DNA from: Agrobacterium tumefaciens
GTDB lineage: Bacteria > Pseudomonadota > Alphaproteobacteria > Rhizobiales > Rhizobiaceae
Direction of reading: 5' to 3'
Length of the DNA: 64,000 nucleotides
NCBI RefSeq assembly: GCF_005221325.1
Contig: NZ_CP039888.1
Location: forward strand, 2,170,001-2,234,000
The notes beneath the pieces are model-generated. The model searched no databases. It was not told the DNA's origin and worked only from the letters and a program-made list of their open reading frames with translations. Made by a program: the position numbers and the translations under genes. This document shows, one piece after another, positions 25,230 through 33,347 of this stretch; the stretch's first letter is position 1; every line of letters starts with the position of its first letter.

Positions 25230-26174
25230 TTAAACCGTCTTCTCGTCCCCAAGCGGTTCCAGCTGCTTTTCCAGCACGGCGCGCAGATGCGCGTGTTGGG
25301 TGGGCAGTTTCAGCGCCTCGCCGAGATGGGCGGTGTCCTCGTCGCGGTCAAAACCGGGCTCGTTGGTGGCCACCTCGAACAGCACGCCGCCGGGCGTGCG
25401 GAAATAGATTGCCCAGAAATAATCGCGGTCGATGACCGGCGTCACCTGGTAACCCGTATCCATCAGGGCCTTGCGCACTTCCAGCTGCTTTTCACGGTTT
25501 TCGACCGCAAAAGCGATGTGATGCACGGAACCGGCACCCAGCTTCGCACCTGATATATTCGGCATGGTCTCGATATCGATGACATCGGCACCGTTACCGC
25601 CGGGCATACCGAGACGCAGCACGCCGTCCTGACGGTCCACTTCCTCGTAACCCATGAATTTCAAGAGTTCGGCGGTCGCGCCTTCATCCCGAAGCCGCAG
25701 CGAAGCGCCTTGAAAACCACGGATCGCCTGATCCTCGCCGACGCCATTGCCGGTCCATTGCGCGCGACTGTCATCCCTGACCTCGACCAGCGCAAAACCG
25801 TCGCCGTCAGGGCCGGCGAAATGCAGGCGCTTGTTGCCGAAAGCGTCGTCCGATTTCAGGCCGTCGACTCCGGCCTTGGAAAGACGATCCTGCCAGTAGC
25901 CAAGCGATCCTTCCGGAACGGAAAACAGCGTCGTACCCACCTCACCCGTGCCGGGACGGCCGCGGGCAATATGCGGGAACGGGAAATAGGTCATCACGGA
26001 GCCGGGCGTGCCGACCTCATCGCCATAATAGAGATGATAGACGTCAGGCGCGTCGAAATTGACCGTCTTCTTTACCCGGCGCAGGCCGAGTGTGTCAGTG
26101 AAAAAGCCGTTGTTCTGGCGCGCACTCGCCGCCATCGACGTGACGTGGTGCAGACCCTTTATCTGGTTGAGCAT
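25230..26174 (-). CDS. Ring-cleaving dioxygenase, glyoxalase fold (MhqO-like)
   Basis: The 314-residue protein has two VOC modules: the first begins GLHHVTSMAASARQN with a metal-binding His, the second contains GSVHHIAFAV and ends in GVLFEVATNEPGF with the Glu ligand. This is the layout of MhqO/PcpA-type extradiol dioxygenases acting on hydroquinones. The ATG at 26174 is clear. Inverted TGAACA/TGTTCA half-sites at 26281-26318 upstream may bind a MarR-type repressor, as MhqR does in Bacillus. Confidence 0.9.
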   Translation of the reverse strand: MLNQIKGLHHVTSMAASARQNNGFFTDTLGLRRVKKTVNFDAPDVYHLYYGDEVGTPGSVMTYFPFPHIARGRPGTGEVGTTLFSVPEGSLGYWQDRLSKAGVDGLKSDDAFGNKRLHFAGPDGDGFALVEVRDDSRAQWTGNGVGEDQAIRGFQGASLRLRDEGATAELLKFMGYEEVDRQDGVLRLGMPGGNGADVIDIETMPNISGAKLGAGSVHHIAFAVENREKQLEVRKALMDTGYQVTPVIDRDYFWAIYFRTPGGVLFEVATNEPGFDRDEDTAHLGEALKLPTQHAHLRAVLEKQLEPLGDEKTV

Positions 26175-26280
26175 GATTAAACCCCTTTTCGCCGGCGGGC
26201 CTCACATTGGGGCCTGCCCTGTTCATGGCGTTAAGATGGGGTAAGAGCCGCCTCAGGCATAGAGTGGACGACAGGAACGG

Positions 26281-26318
26281 ATTGTTCCCGATCAGTGAAC
26301 AATAAAATCGACTGTTCA
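26281..26318. promoter_or_regulatory. Array of inverted TGTTC half-sites, possible operator
   Basis: ATTGTTC and GAACAAT form a perfect inverted pair with nine bases between, and TGAACA (26296-26301) pairs again with TGTTCA (26313-26318). It lies 107-144 bases upstream of the dioxygenase start, between that gene and the end of the siderophore-interacting protein gene. Confidence 0.5.
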
Positions 26319-26337
26319 ACCACTCGCGCAGGCCATC

Positions 26338-27414
26338 TCAATGGTCGTCGGCAACGCCCATGGTCCAGTAACCCACGGCACGCAGGGACGCCTTCGGGAA
26401 ACCGATTTCGTCGGTCAGGAAGGATTTTACCGCTCTCGCCTCAGATTTTTCGCAGGCGGCAAAGACATGCAGGCCCTCATGATCCGCGCTCCAGGCGTGA
26501 TCGCGCAGCGCCTTTTCAATGAGGCCGGAAGTGCCGGCTGGCTTGCCGCGTCGATAGAGCCACGTCCATTCGACATCGGCTGCGCAGACTACCTCCTGCC
26601 GCTCGGCCTCGTCGTCAATTTCGGCATAGACGCTGAGTGTCTTGCCGGCAGGCATTTCGGCTGCCATACGCAGCATCACCGGCAGCGCGGTCTCGTCCCC
26701 GGCAAAGACATAACGGTCGGCTTCCGGGCAGACACCGCTCGGGCCGACGATGCCGAGAACATCGCCCGGCTTGGCCGTCGCGCCGAAGGTGGCACCCGGC
26801 ATATGGTTACCCTCATGCATGACGAAATCGATATTGACTTCGCCGCGGGCGATATCGCCGGAACGGATGGTATAGACACGCCGCGTCAGGAGATCGTCGC
26901 CCGCCGGCCATATGATCGCGCCGGTGGGTGCGAGATAGGGCCAGACCGGCGCGCGGGCCTGATCCGGCACCAGCAGCAGGCGCACATGCATTCCACCTGT
27001 CATCAGCCTGTCGATGCCGCTTTCGACTGACACGACCAGCCGGCGCATATGCGGCGTGAGATTATAGGCACGCGCGACCTTGCCGCGGAAAAGATTGGGC
27101 AGCTCACGCTGTTCCGCGCCATGGCCGCTCCAGCGGAAATCCAGCCCCGCCTCGCCGGAAAACTCGGCAATATGCTCGGCCACCATGGCCTTGACCGACG
27201 TCAATATATGTTCGGAAACGCAGTTCACCCGCGCGGCGAAACGGCCGCCCTCGGCGCTGAAGCTGCCATGGCCATATTCCGTCTTGAACCGTACCGTCGA
27301 CCCGTCGCGCTCCATCTCCATATGCTCGGAGAAATGATCCTCGAAAGCATTGACGATCGACAGCGGGTCGGGCAGCGAAACGGAGGTTTCTGCAGACAGA
27401 AGAGACACGGGCAT
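26338..27414 (-). CDS. DUF2218-siderophore-interacting protein fusion
   Basis: The 358-residue product has an N-terminal DUF2218 domain (about 10-95, SEHMEMERDGSTVRFKTEYG) followed by a siderophore-interacting protein (ViuB-like) domain: the FAD-binding half with RRVYTIRSGD and the NAD(P)H-binding half (FAGDETALPVMLRM) ending RAVGYWTMG. It should release iron from imported ferric siderophore by flavin-dependent reduction in the cytoplasm. It is not next to the siderophore importer at 43-47 kb but may serve it. Joining DUF2218 to SIP in one protein is known in Rhizobiales. Confidence 0.88.
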   Translation of the reverse strand: MPVSLLSAETSVSLPDPLSIVNAFEDHFSEHMEMERDGSTVRFKTEYGHGSFSAEGGRFAARVNCVSEHILTSVKAMVAEHIAEFSGEAGLDFRWSGHGAEQRELPNLFRGKVARAYNLTPHMRRLVVSVESGIDRLMTGGMHVRLLLVPDQARAPVWPYLAPTGAIIWPAGDDLLTRRVYTIRSGDIARGEVNIDFVMHEGNHMPGATFGATAKPGDVLGIVGPSGVCPEADRYVFAGDETALPVMLRMAAEMPAGKTLSVYAEIDDEAERQEVVCAADVEWTWLYRRGKPAGTSGLIEKALRDHAWSADHEGLHVFAACEKSEARAVKSFLTDEIGFPKASLRAVGYWTMGVADDH

Positions 27415-27484
27415 AATCCTTCACTTTGTAGTCCGGTTATCTTTAACCCCGGGACTGGCAAAGCGCAAAGGTATTTATGAGTAT

Positions 27485-28198
27485 TTAAAGAAGGTTTTTG
27501 TCGCTTTCTACCACGTCAGGCAATTGCCAGTCGATCGGATCACGGCCATGCGAAACGAGGAAAGCGTTGGCCTTGGAAAAATGGCCGTTGCCGAAAAAGC
27601 CGTTATGGGCCGAAAGCGGCGAAGGGTGCGGCGAGCGCAGCACGAGGTGCTTGCGCTGGTCCACGAAGGCCGCCTTCTTCTGGGCATAGGAGCCCCAGAG
27701 CAGGAAGACGACATGGTCACATTCATCATTCACGGCGCGGATGACCGCGTCGGTGAATTTTTCCCAGCCCTGCCCCTGATGTGAGGCAGCGCGGGCCTCT
27801 TCCACCGTCAGCACGCTGTTGAGCAGCAGCACGCCCTGTTTCGCCCAGCTTTCCAGAAAACCGTGCTTGACCGGGCGAATTCCGAGATCGCTCTGTAATT
27901 CCTTGTAGATATTGACGAGCGAGGGCGGAATGCGCACGCCGGGCTGCACGGAAAAGCACAGCCCATGCGCCTGGCCAAGCCCGTGATAGGGATCCTGTCC
28001 CAGAATGACGACCTTGACCTCATCGAGAGGTGTCAGATCGAGAGCGCGGAAATATTCCGCGCCCTTCGGAAAGATGCGCTTGCCGGCAGTCTTTTCGGCA
28101 AGCAGGAACTCTTTCAGCTTCTGCATATAAGGGCTGGCGAATTCGCCTGAGAGAACGTGCTTCCAGCTGTCTTCGAGTTTGACGCCTGCCTCTGCCAT
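27485..28198 (-). CDS. ung: Uracil-DNA glycosylase family 1
   Basis: The 237-residue enzyme removes uracil from DNA. The water-activating motif GQDPYHG, the uracil-binding [10 protein letters not shown] and the C-terminal [13 protein letters not shown] are all intact. The ATG at 28198 was preferred because GGAGG lies five bases upstream; an ATG at 28210 lacks such a site and overlaps it. The gene is followed by the SIP gene and preceded within 20 bases by the glyoxalase gene, so the latter pair may be co-transcribed. Confidence 0.95.
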   Translation of the reverse strand: MAEAGVKLEDSWKHVLSGEFASPYMQKLKEFLLAEKTAGKRIFPKGAEYFRALDLTPLDEVKVVILGQDPYHGLGQAHGLCFSVQPGVRIPPSLVNIYKELQSDLGIRPVKHGFLESWAKQGVLLLNSVLTVEEARAASHQGQGWEKFTDAVIRAVNDECDHVVFLLWGSYAQKKAAFVDQRKHLVLRSPHPSPLSAHNGFFGNGHFSKANAFLVSHGRDPIDWQLPDVVESDKNLL

Positions 28199-28216
28199 GC
28201 CCGCCTCCATCAGAGC

Positions 28217-28612
28217 TTATTTGAACCGGTTGCCGCGCTGCAGCACTTCGATCTTGTAACCATCCGGATCGCAGATGAAAAAGTATTTTGCGAAAGGCTG
28301 GCCCTTATAATCGGCTTCGATGATCTTGCCGGGGGTAAGTCCGATCTCGATGAAACGCTGATGTTCGGCGTCCACGTCGGCTACGCTAACGGCGAGATGA
28401 CCATAACCGTCGCCCAGCGCATAGGGCACTTCGCGACCCCGGTTGACGGTCAGTTCCAGCTCGAAATCGCCCTCGGCATTGCTGAGATAGATCAGCGTGA
28501 AATTCTCGAACTCGGCGCGTTCCGCAACCTCAAGCCCGAAAGCCTGTTTGTAAAATTCCACCGAACGCTTTTCGTCCAGCACCCGGACCATCGAGTGGAT
28601 CAGCTTGGCCAT
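28217..28612 (-). CDS. VOC family protein, lactoylglutathione lyase-like
   Basis: The 131-residue single-module glyoxalase begins LIHSMVRVLDEKRSVEFYK and contains GYGHLAVSVADVD and FFICDPDGYKIEVLQRGN, which supply the His and Glu metal ligands of glyoxalase I. It may detoxify methylglyoxal-glutathione adducts. The length is normal for the bacterial nickel-type enzyme. It is close upstream of ung. Confidence 0.88.
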   Translation of the reverse strand: MAKLIHSMVRVLDEKRSVEFYKQAFGLEVAERAEFENFTLIYLSNAEGDFELELTVNRGREVPYALGDGYGHLAVSVADVDAEHQRFIEIGLTPGKIIEADYKGQPFAKYFFICDPDGYKIEVLQRGNRFK

Positions 28613-28863
28613 GGTGTTTCCTTCTTCTTCCTGTTGACGGCCCGGTTATGCTCCGGGCATCGCGGCCCAAGGGAATAAGGATTGAGCGCCGCGCTTTCAA
28701 CCCTAAAGGCACCTGGCGGCAAAGCGTAACGGCCCGATCACGGCAAATGTGATGGCGAAAACCTCCGATTTTTCCGGTGCGGCCGGACCTGCGGCAACGG
28801 GACCACATCGATTTGGCGCCGCCGCTCTATCCTGAGTACTGAACTCATGATACCGGCTTAGGC

Positions 28864-29220
28864 ATGCGCCTTTTATACCTCTGTCTTGGCTGGCTGATGG
28901 TCGCGACCGGCATTGTCGGCGCGTTTCTTCCCGTTTTGCCCACCACGCCCTTTCTGCTTCTGGCGCTCTGGTGTTTTTCCCGCTCCTCGCCGAAACTCGA
29001 GGCATGGCTTCTCGCCCATCCGAGGTTCGGTCCCTCGCTTCGCCGCTGGCGCGAGCGCGGCGCAATCGCCCGCAAGGCCAAGATCGCGGCACTTTCCGCC
29101 ATGACGGTGAGTTATGCCGCCTTCTGGTTTCTGAGCGAGCCGCCGCCGCTGCGGGCGACAATCGTCGCCGCGGTCATGCTCGGCTCTGCGCTCTTCATCG
29201 CCACACGGCCGGAAAGCTGA
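28864..29220 (+). CDS. DUF454/YbaN family membrane protein
   Basis: The 118-residue protein is a YbaN-type inner-membrane protein with three hydrophobic segments and the signature VGAFLPVLPTTPFLLLALWCFSRSS. Function is unknown; in several Alphaproteobacteria it lies next to heme or iron genes, and here its end is 12 bases from hmuV on the opposite strand. No ribosome-binding site is obvious before the ATG. Confidence 0.85.
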   Translation: MRLLYLCLGWLMVATGIVGAFLPVLPTTPFLLLALWCFSRSSPKLEAWLLAHPRFGPSLRRWRERGAIARKAKIAALSAMTVSYAAFWFLSEPPPLRATIVAAVMLGSALFIATRPES

Positions 29221-29232
29221 AGACAGGCTCTG

Positions 29233-30015
29233 CTAGCGATGCCGCGATTGCGGCAGCACATAGGGGATATGCCGCGCCGGCAGCCGGCCGACGACGCCGC
29301 CAATGCCATAAACCCGGGCGATCGTCTCGTCGCTGATCGTTTCCAGCGAAGGCCCGCTCGCCGTCACCCGGCCGCCATGCATGACGATAAGTTGATCGGC
29401 AAATTCCGCCGCCAGATTGAGATCGTGCAGAATGGCGAGCACGAGACCGCCGCCGCTTGCAAAATCGCGCGCCGTTTCCAGCACGGAAATCTGGTGGCCG
29501 ATATCGAGGCTGGCCGTCGGCTCATCGAGGAACAGCGCCCGTGCCTCGCCATTTTCCACCGGGTTGGGCACCTGCGCCAGCGCCCGGGCAAACTGCACCC
29601 GCTGCTGCTCGCCGCCGGACAGCATGTTGTAGGACCGCTGCTCGAAACCCCGCAGCCCGGCCCGGGCAAGCGCCCGGCGGGCCTGTTCTTCCGGTGCGCG
29701 CGAGCCCTGCGCCACAGCCCCCATGCGCACGATCTCCAGCGCGGTGAAGGGAAAGGCAAGCTGGGTATTCTGCGGCAGCACGGCGCGCATACGGGCAAGT
29801 TGGACCGGCGTGAATTGCGGCAGGGCGACATTATTATAGGTCACCGAACCGGTTTCAGTGCGCATCTCGCCCGAAAGAACCTTCATCAATGTGGATTTGC
29901 CGGCACCGTTCGGGCCGATGATGACATTGACCTTTCCCGGTTTCAGGTCGATGCCGACGGCATCGAGCAGGCGACGGCCGGAGCGGATGAGAGTAATGTT
30001 TTCGGCCCGGATCAT
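29233..30015 (-). CDS. hmuV: Heme ABC transporter ATP-binding protein
   Basis: The 260-residue ATPase powers heme import. Walker A is GPNGAGKST, the signature is LSGGEQQRVQ, Walker B ALFLDEPTASLD and the H-loop ILHD. It is the last gene of hmuTUV: its ATG overlaps the TGA of hmuU by four bases (ATGA). Size and the neighbours identify it as the HmuV/ChuV subtype rather than a siderophore ATPase. Confidence 0.94.
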   Translation of the reverse strand: MIRAENITLIRSGRRLLDAVGIDLKPGKVNVIIGPNGAGKSTLMKVLSGEMRTETGSVTYNNVALPQFTPVQLARMRAVLPQNTQLAFPFTALEIVRMGAVAQGSRAPEEQARRALARAGLRGFEQRSYNMLSGGEQQRVQFARALAQVPNPVENGEARALFLDEPTASLDIGHQISVLETARDFASGGGLVLAILHDLNLAAEFADQLIVMHGGRVTASGPSLETISDETIARVYGIGGVVGRLPARHIPYVLPQSRHR

Positions 30016-31100
30016 GGCGCATTCCGCATGGAAAACCCGCCGCGGCCAAGCAGCAGGAAGAGGAAGACCGGCGCGCCGATGAGCGCCGTGACAACGCCGA
30101 TCGGCAGTTCTGCCGGCGAGGCCACCGTGCGGGCAAAACTGTCGGCCAGAAGCAGAAGTGCCGCGCCGCCCAGCGCCGAGGCCGGCAGCAGGAAACGATG
30201 CGACGGGCCAATGGCGAGGCGCAAAAGATGCGGCACGACGATGCCGACGAAACCGATGGAACCGGCCGCCGCCACGCTCGCCCCGCAGGCGGCGGCAACG
30301 GCCAGAATGACGACCCGCTTCAGCCGCTGCACCGGAATGCCCATGTGGAAGGCGGCAGCATCGCCGAGGATCAGCGCATCCAGCCCGCGTGCGACGAAGG
30401 GAATGATGGCAAGCACGATGATGATGAATGGCAGGGTGGCCAGCACCTTGGCGGGCGTCGCCCCGCCCAGCGAACCGAGCGACCAGAAGGTGATGTCGCG
30501 CAACGCCCGGTCATCGGCCATGAAGATCATCAGCCCGGTTAGCGCGCCACTGATGGCCGCAACCGCAATGCCCGCCAGAATGAGCGTGGTGGTGGAAGTC
30601 GCGCCGTCCTTGGTGGCGATCACATAAAGGATCCAGGTGTTCAGCAGCCCGCCGAAAAACGCCATCAGCGGCAGGAAATGCGGGCCGAAAAACACGGCCA
30701 CCGTGGCAAGCGCGCCTTCGCTCAGCGAAATGGCCGCAACAGCAAACAGCGCGGCGCCCGAGGTGACGCCGACAATGCCCGGATCGGCCAGCGGATTGCG
30801 GAAGAGGCCCTGCATCATCGCGCCCGAGACACCAAGCCCCGCGCCGATCAACATGCCGAGCGCCGTGCGCGGCAAACGCACGGCTTCGAGAATGACCCTG
30901 TCGCGGGTATCGAGCTGATCCCCACCACCGGTGAGATAGGCAAAGAGTTCGGAGATGCCGACGCCGGTGGGACCGCTGACAAGCGATACGCCACAGGCAA
31001 ACAGCAGGATGCCGACGAGTACGGCAAGGGTGACGACCCCTTGGCGGGATCTGTCGCCCGCAACCCCACCCTCGGTGGAACTCAAGACGGCAAGGCTCAC
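30012..31100 (-). CDS. hmuU: Heme ABC transporter permease
   Basis: The 362-residue FecCD-family protein has about ten transmembrane helices, with the conserved VRLPRTALGMLIGAGLGVSGAMMQGLFRNPLADPGIVGV segment contacting the ATPase and GSIGFVGIVVPHLLRLAIGPSHR near the end. It starts at GTG overlapping the hmuT stop (GTGA) and ends by overlapping hmuV, so the three are translationally coupled. Confidence 0.94.
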   Translation of the reverse strand: MSLAVLSSTEGGVAGDRSRQGVVTLAVLVGILLFACGVSLVSGPTGVGISELFAYLTGGGDQLDTRDRVILEAVRLPRTALGMLIGAGLGVSGAMMQGLFRNPLADPGIVGVTSGAALFAVAAISLSEGALATVAVFFGPHFLPLMAFFGGLLNTWILYVIATKDGATSTTTLILAGIAVAAISGALTGLMIFMADDRALRDITFWSLGSLGGATPAKVLATLPFIIIVLAIIPFVARGLDALILGDAAAFHMGIPVQRLKRVVILAVAAACGASVAAAGSIGFVGIVVPHLLRLAIGPSHRFLLPASALGGAALLLLADSFARTVASPAELPIGVVTALIGAPVFLFLLLGRGGFSMRNAP

Positions 31101-31990
31101 GGCTTCACCACGTCAGGGTAAAGCTTGTGCGCCAGCTCCCGGCCGGCGGCCGGCGTGCGTGGGCCGAAACCGATGAGATAAAGCCCATCCATGCTGATGA
31201 GGGCCTTGCTGGCAGCGGCCGGCGTGGACTGGAAGGCCGGCAGCGCGAAAATTTCGGCCGCCTTGGCGGTATGGTCACCGCGCGCCATGGTCAGCACCAC
31301 GTCGGGTGCTGCGGCAATGACTGCCTCATCCGTCAGCGGCTTGTAACCGTTGATCTCCTCGGCCGCATTGATGCCGCCGGCCATTTCGATGATCGCCGCC
31401 GCTTCGGTATCCTTGCCCGCCGCCATGATGCGGCCACCGGCGGTGGAGAGCACGAAGAGCACCCGCTTTTTGCCCTTTTCCGGCACCGCGGCAACATCCT
31501 TGGCGAGAGTATCGAGCCCGGCTTTGGTCTCCGCAGCCAGCGCCTTGGCCTTGTCGGAAAGACCCACGGCCGCACCGACATCCTCGATCTTCCTGGGGAT
31601 GGCATCGCCGCTCGGCGGCGTATCGACGGTGACGAAAGGCACCGCACTTGCCTTGAGAATGGAGACGACATCCGCCGGGCCGGAACCGTCTTCGGAGAGA
31701 ATGAGATCCGGCTTCTGCGACAGGATGCCCTCCGAAGAGAGCGCCCGCATGTAACCGATATCAGGCTTGGCGAGCGCGTCAGCCGGGTAGCTGCTGGTAC
31801 TGTCACGCGCCACGATGCGGTCCTGCGCACCCAGCGCATAAAGGATTTCCGTCACCGTTCCGCCCACCGCAACGATGCGTTTCGCCTCCGGATTACCCTT
31901 GTCCGATGCCATGGCAGCCGGCGCGGCAAAGGCGATTGCGGCGGGCACGAGGGCGGCGAAAAAGAGGGGACGAAGGCGGGAATTCAACAT
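31097..31990 (-). CDS. hmuT: Periplasmic heme-binding protein
   Basis: The 297-residue protein has a signal peptide (MLNSRLRPLFFAALVPAAIAFAAPAAMA) and a periplasmic binding domain of the TroA/BtuF fold with IVAVGGTVTEILYALGAQDRIVARDSTS near the start and ALPAFQSTPA and ISMDGLYLIGFGPRTP near the end. It delivers heme to HmuU. The ATG at 31990 with AGGA upstream is better than a GTG at 32035 that would precede the signal peptide. It is divergent from the heme-monooxygenase gene; hmuS is absent. Confidence 0.92.
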   Translation of the reverse strand: MLNSRLRPLFFAALVPAAIAFAAPAAMASDKGNPEAKRIVAVGGTVTEILYALGAQDRIVARDSTSSYPADALAKPDIGYMRALSSEGILSQKPDLILSEDGSGPADVVSILKASAVPFVTVDTPPSGDAIPRKIEDVGAAVGLSDKAKALAAETKAGLDTLAKDVAAVPEKGKKRVLFVLSTAGGRIMAAGKDTEAAAIIEMAGGINAAEEINGYKPLTDEAVIAAAPDVVLTMARGDHTAKAAEIFALPAFQSTPAAASKALISMDGLYLIGFGPRTPAAGRELAHKLYPDVVKP

Positions 31991-32176
31991 GGCGCTATCC
32001 TGAAACACGACCCGGCGCAGGTTCGCCCGCGCCACTAATCTTGAGTTATTTACACATGTTTATAAACCGCGCAATCGATAAGTAGAGTATTTTTGTTCGC
32101 TTTATCGTGAACCCCTTTCCAACCCCGTTCGGGCTAGATATCCTGACTGAAACTGGAAACTTAAAGGGAGACTTTC
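31991..32176. promoter_or_regulatory. Divergent hmuT / hmuQ promoter region
   Basis: This 186-base region is A+T richer than its flanks and should drive both heme transport and heme degradation. A loose inverted repeat (CGATAA at 32076, TTATCG at 32102) is present. I found no TGA-N9-TCA RirA box here. Confidence 0.4.
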
Positions 32177-32524
32177 ATGTTTATCGCAATGAACCGCTTT
32201 CGCGTCGTGCCGGGTTATGAAGAAACCTTCGAATCCATCTGGCGCGAGCGCAAATCGCACCTGAGCGAATTGCCGGGCTACATCGAATTCCACATGCTGA
32301 AGGGCCCGAAGGCGGACGATCATACGCTTTATGCCTCGCACACCGTCTGGGCCACCAAGGACGATTTCCTTGCCTGGACGAAATCCGAACAGTTCCGCGC
32401 CGCCCATGCCAAGGCCGGCGAGAACCGTGGCAAGGTGGAATATCTCTCCGGCCCGCATTTCGAAGGTTTCGATGTCATCATCCATGAAGACAAGAATGGC
32501 GAGCGCCATTCGATTGCTGCCTGA
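32177..32524 (+). CDS. hmuQ: IsdG-type heme-degrading monooxygenase
   Basis: The 115-residue protein has the ABM fold of heme-cleaving monooxygenases. The residues that form the catalytic triad of staphylococcal IsdG (Asn, Trp, His at about 7/67/77) appear here as N6, W67 and H77 (KDDFLAWTKSEQFRAAH). It should open heme to release iron in the cytoplasm, and resembles HmuQ of Bradyrhizobium. GGGAG precedes the ATG. It is divergent from hmuTUV and ten bases upstream of hutX, so uptake and breakdown are controlled together. Confidence 0.9.
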   Translation: MFIAMNRFRVVPGYEETFESIWRERKSHLSELPGYIEFHMLKGPKADDHTLYASHTVWATKDDFLAWTKSEQFRAAHAKAGENRGKVEYLSGPHFEGFDVIIHEDKNGERHSIAA

Positions 32525-32534
32525 GGCCCGGCTG

Positions 32535-33059
32535 ATGAGCATTGCAGCGCAGAAGACCGACGACGACAGGCAGGCCCGCGCCGCCGCAGCCCTTGCCGAA
32601 AAACCCGACGGTATCGTGGAGGCCATCGCCGCCAGGGCCGAGGTGACGCCGGCCGAAATTCTGGCGATCCTGCCCGAAGGTGCCGCCGTTTCTGCGCCGG
32701 CGGACCGGTTCGACGCGATCTGGAACGAGATGCGCGGCTGGGGCGAAGTCCTGATGATCGTGCAGACCGGCGATATCGTGCTGGAAGTGCCGGGCCACCT
32801 GCCGGAAGGCAGTGAAAGCCACGGCTGGTTCAACATCCACGGCGATAGCCCCATTGGCGGTCACATCAAAAAGGACAATTGCGCTGCGATTACCTTCGTC
32901 GACCGCGGCTTCCACGGCCGCCGCTCCTGCTCCGTCTGGTTCATGAACGCCGCCGGCGGCGCCATGTTCAAGATTTTCGTTCGCCGCGACGAGAACAAGG
33001 AACTGCTGGCCGGGCAGCTGGCGAAGTTCGAAACGCTGCGGGACGGTTTCCGCGGCTGA
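32535..33059 (+). CDS. hutX: Heme utilization cytosolic carrier HutX
   Basis: The 174-residue protein matches HutX/HuvX: GWGEVLMIVQTGDIVLEVPG in the middle, YNLHG-type sequence GWFNIHGDSPIGGHIKKDNC and SCSVWFMNAAGGAMFKIFVRRDENKEL near the end. These proteins bind heme in the cytoplasm and resemble half of a HemS/HmuS. It lies ten bases after hmuQ and probably passes heme to it. A 9-bp hairpin at 33077-33097 follows. Confidence 0.9.
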   Translation: MSIAAQKTDDDRQARAAAALAEKPDGIVEAIAARAEVTPAEILAILPEGAAVSAPADRFDAIWNEMRGWGEVLMIVQTGDIVLEVPGHLPEGSESHGWFNIHGDSPIGGHIKKDNCAAITFVDRGFHGRRSCSVWFMNAAGGAMFKIFVRRDENKELLAGQLAKFETLRDGFRG

Positions 33060-33076
33060 ACCAGCGAGAATGAAAA

Positions 33077-33097
33077 ACCACCGCCCCTGGCGGTGGT
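33077..33097. terminator. Hairpin after hutX
   Basis: ACCACCGCC / GGCGGTGGT form a perfect 9-bp stem with a three-base loop 18 bases past the hutX stop. No T-run follows on the plus strand, so it is a weak candidate. Confidence 0.45.
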
Positions 33098-33122
33098 CCA
33101 GCTTGATAGAAAACCTGTCCTC

Positions 33123-33209
33123 CGTCATCCTCGGCCCTGTGCCGAGGATCTGATCACGTTGAATAAAATCAATCGGTTGCAGATCCTCGGGACAGGCCCG
33201 AGGATGACG
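33123..33209. repeat. Palindromic intergenic repeat, family D (copy 1)
   Basis: It begins CGTCATCCTCGG and ends CCGAGGATGACG, with inner hairpins and an AATCAATCGGTTGCAGATC centre. Near-identical copies lie at 42866-42952 and, more diverged, at 44104-44188. Confidence 0.88.
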
Positions 33210-33306
33210 TCGAGTGTGTAGAAGGCTCTGTCATCAACGAAGCCAACTATCTGGTATCCATCCCTACGCCGCCGGTTCATCGCCCGTTCAGTGCCGTTTT
33301 CTATCA

Positions 33307-33326
33307 TCCGTTCAAATTCGAACGGA
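33307..33326. promoter_or_regulatory. 20-bp near-palindrome upstream of the META-domain gene
   Basis: TCCGTTC and GAACGGA are perfect 7-base arms around a six-base centre, ending 22 bases before the ATG at 33348. Its size and placement suit a repressor operator. Confidence 0.4.
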
Positions 33327-33347
33327 CCCAGCACGGAGCAAAGCATC

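Noticed and set aside
29239-30627. 462-codon plus-strand frame
   Set aside because: It is antisense to hmuV and hmuU, which are complete and recognised.
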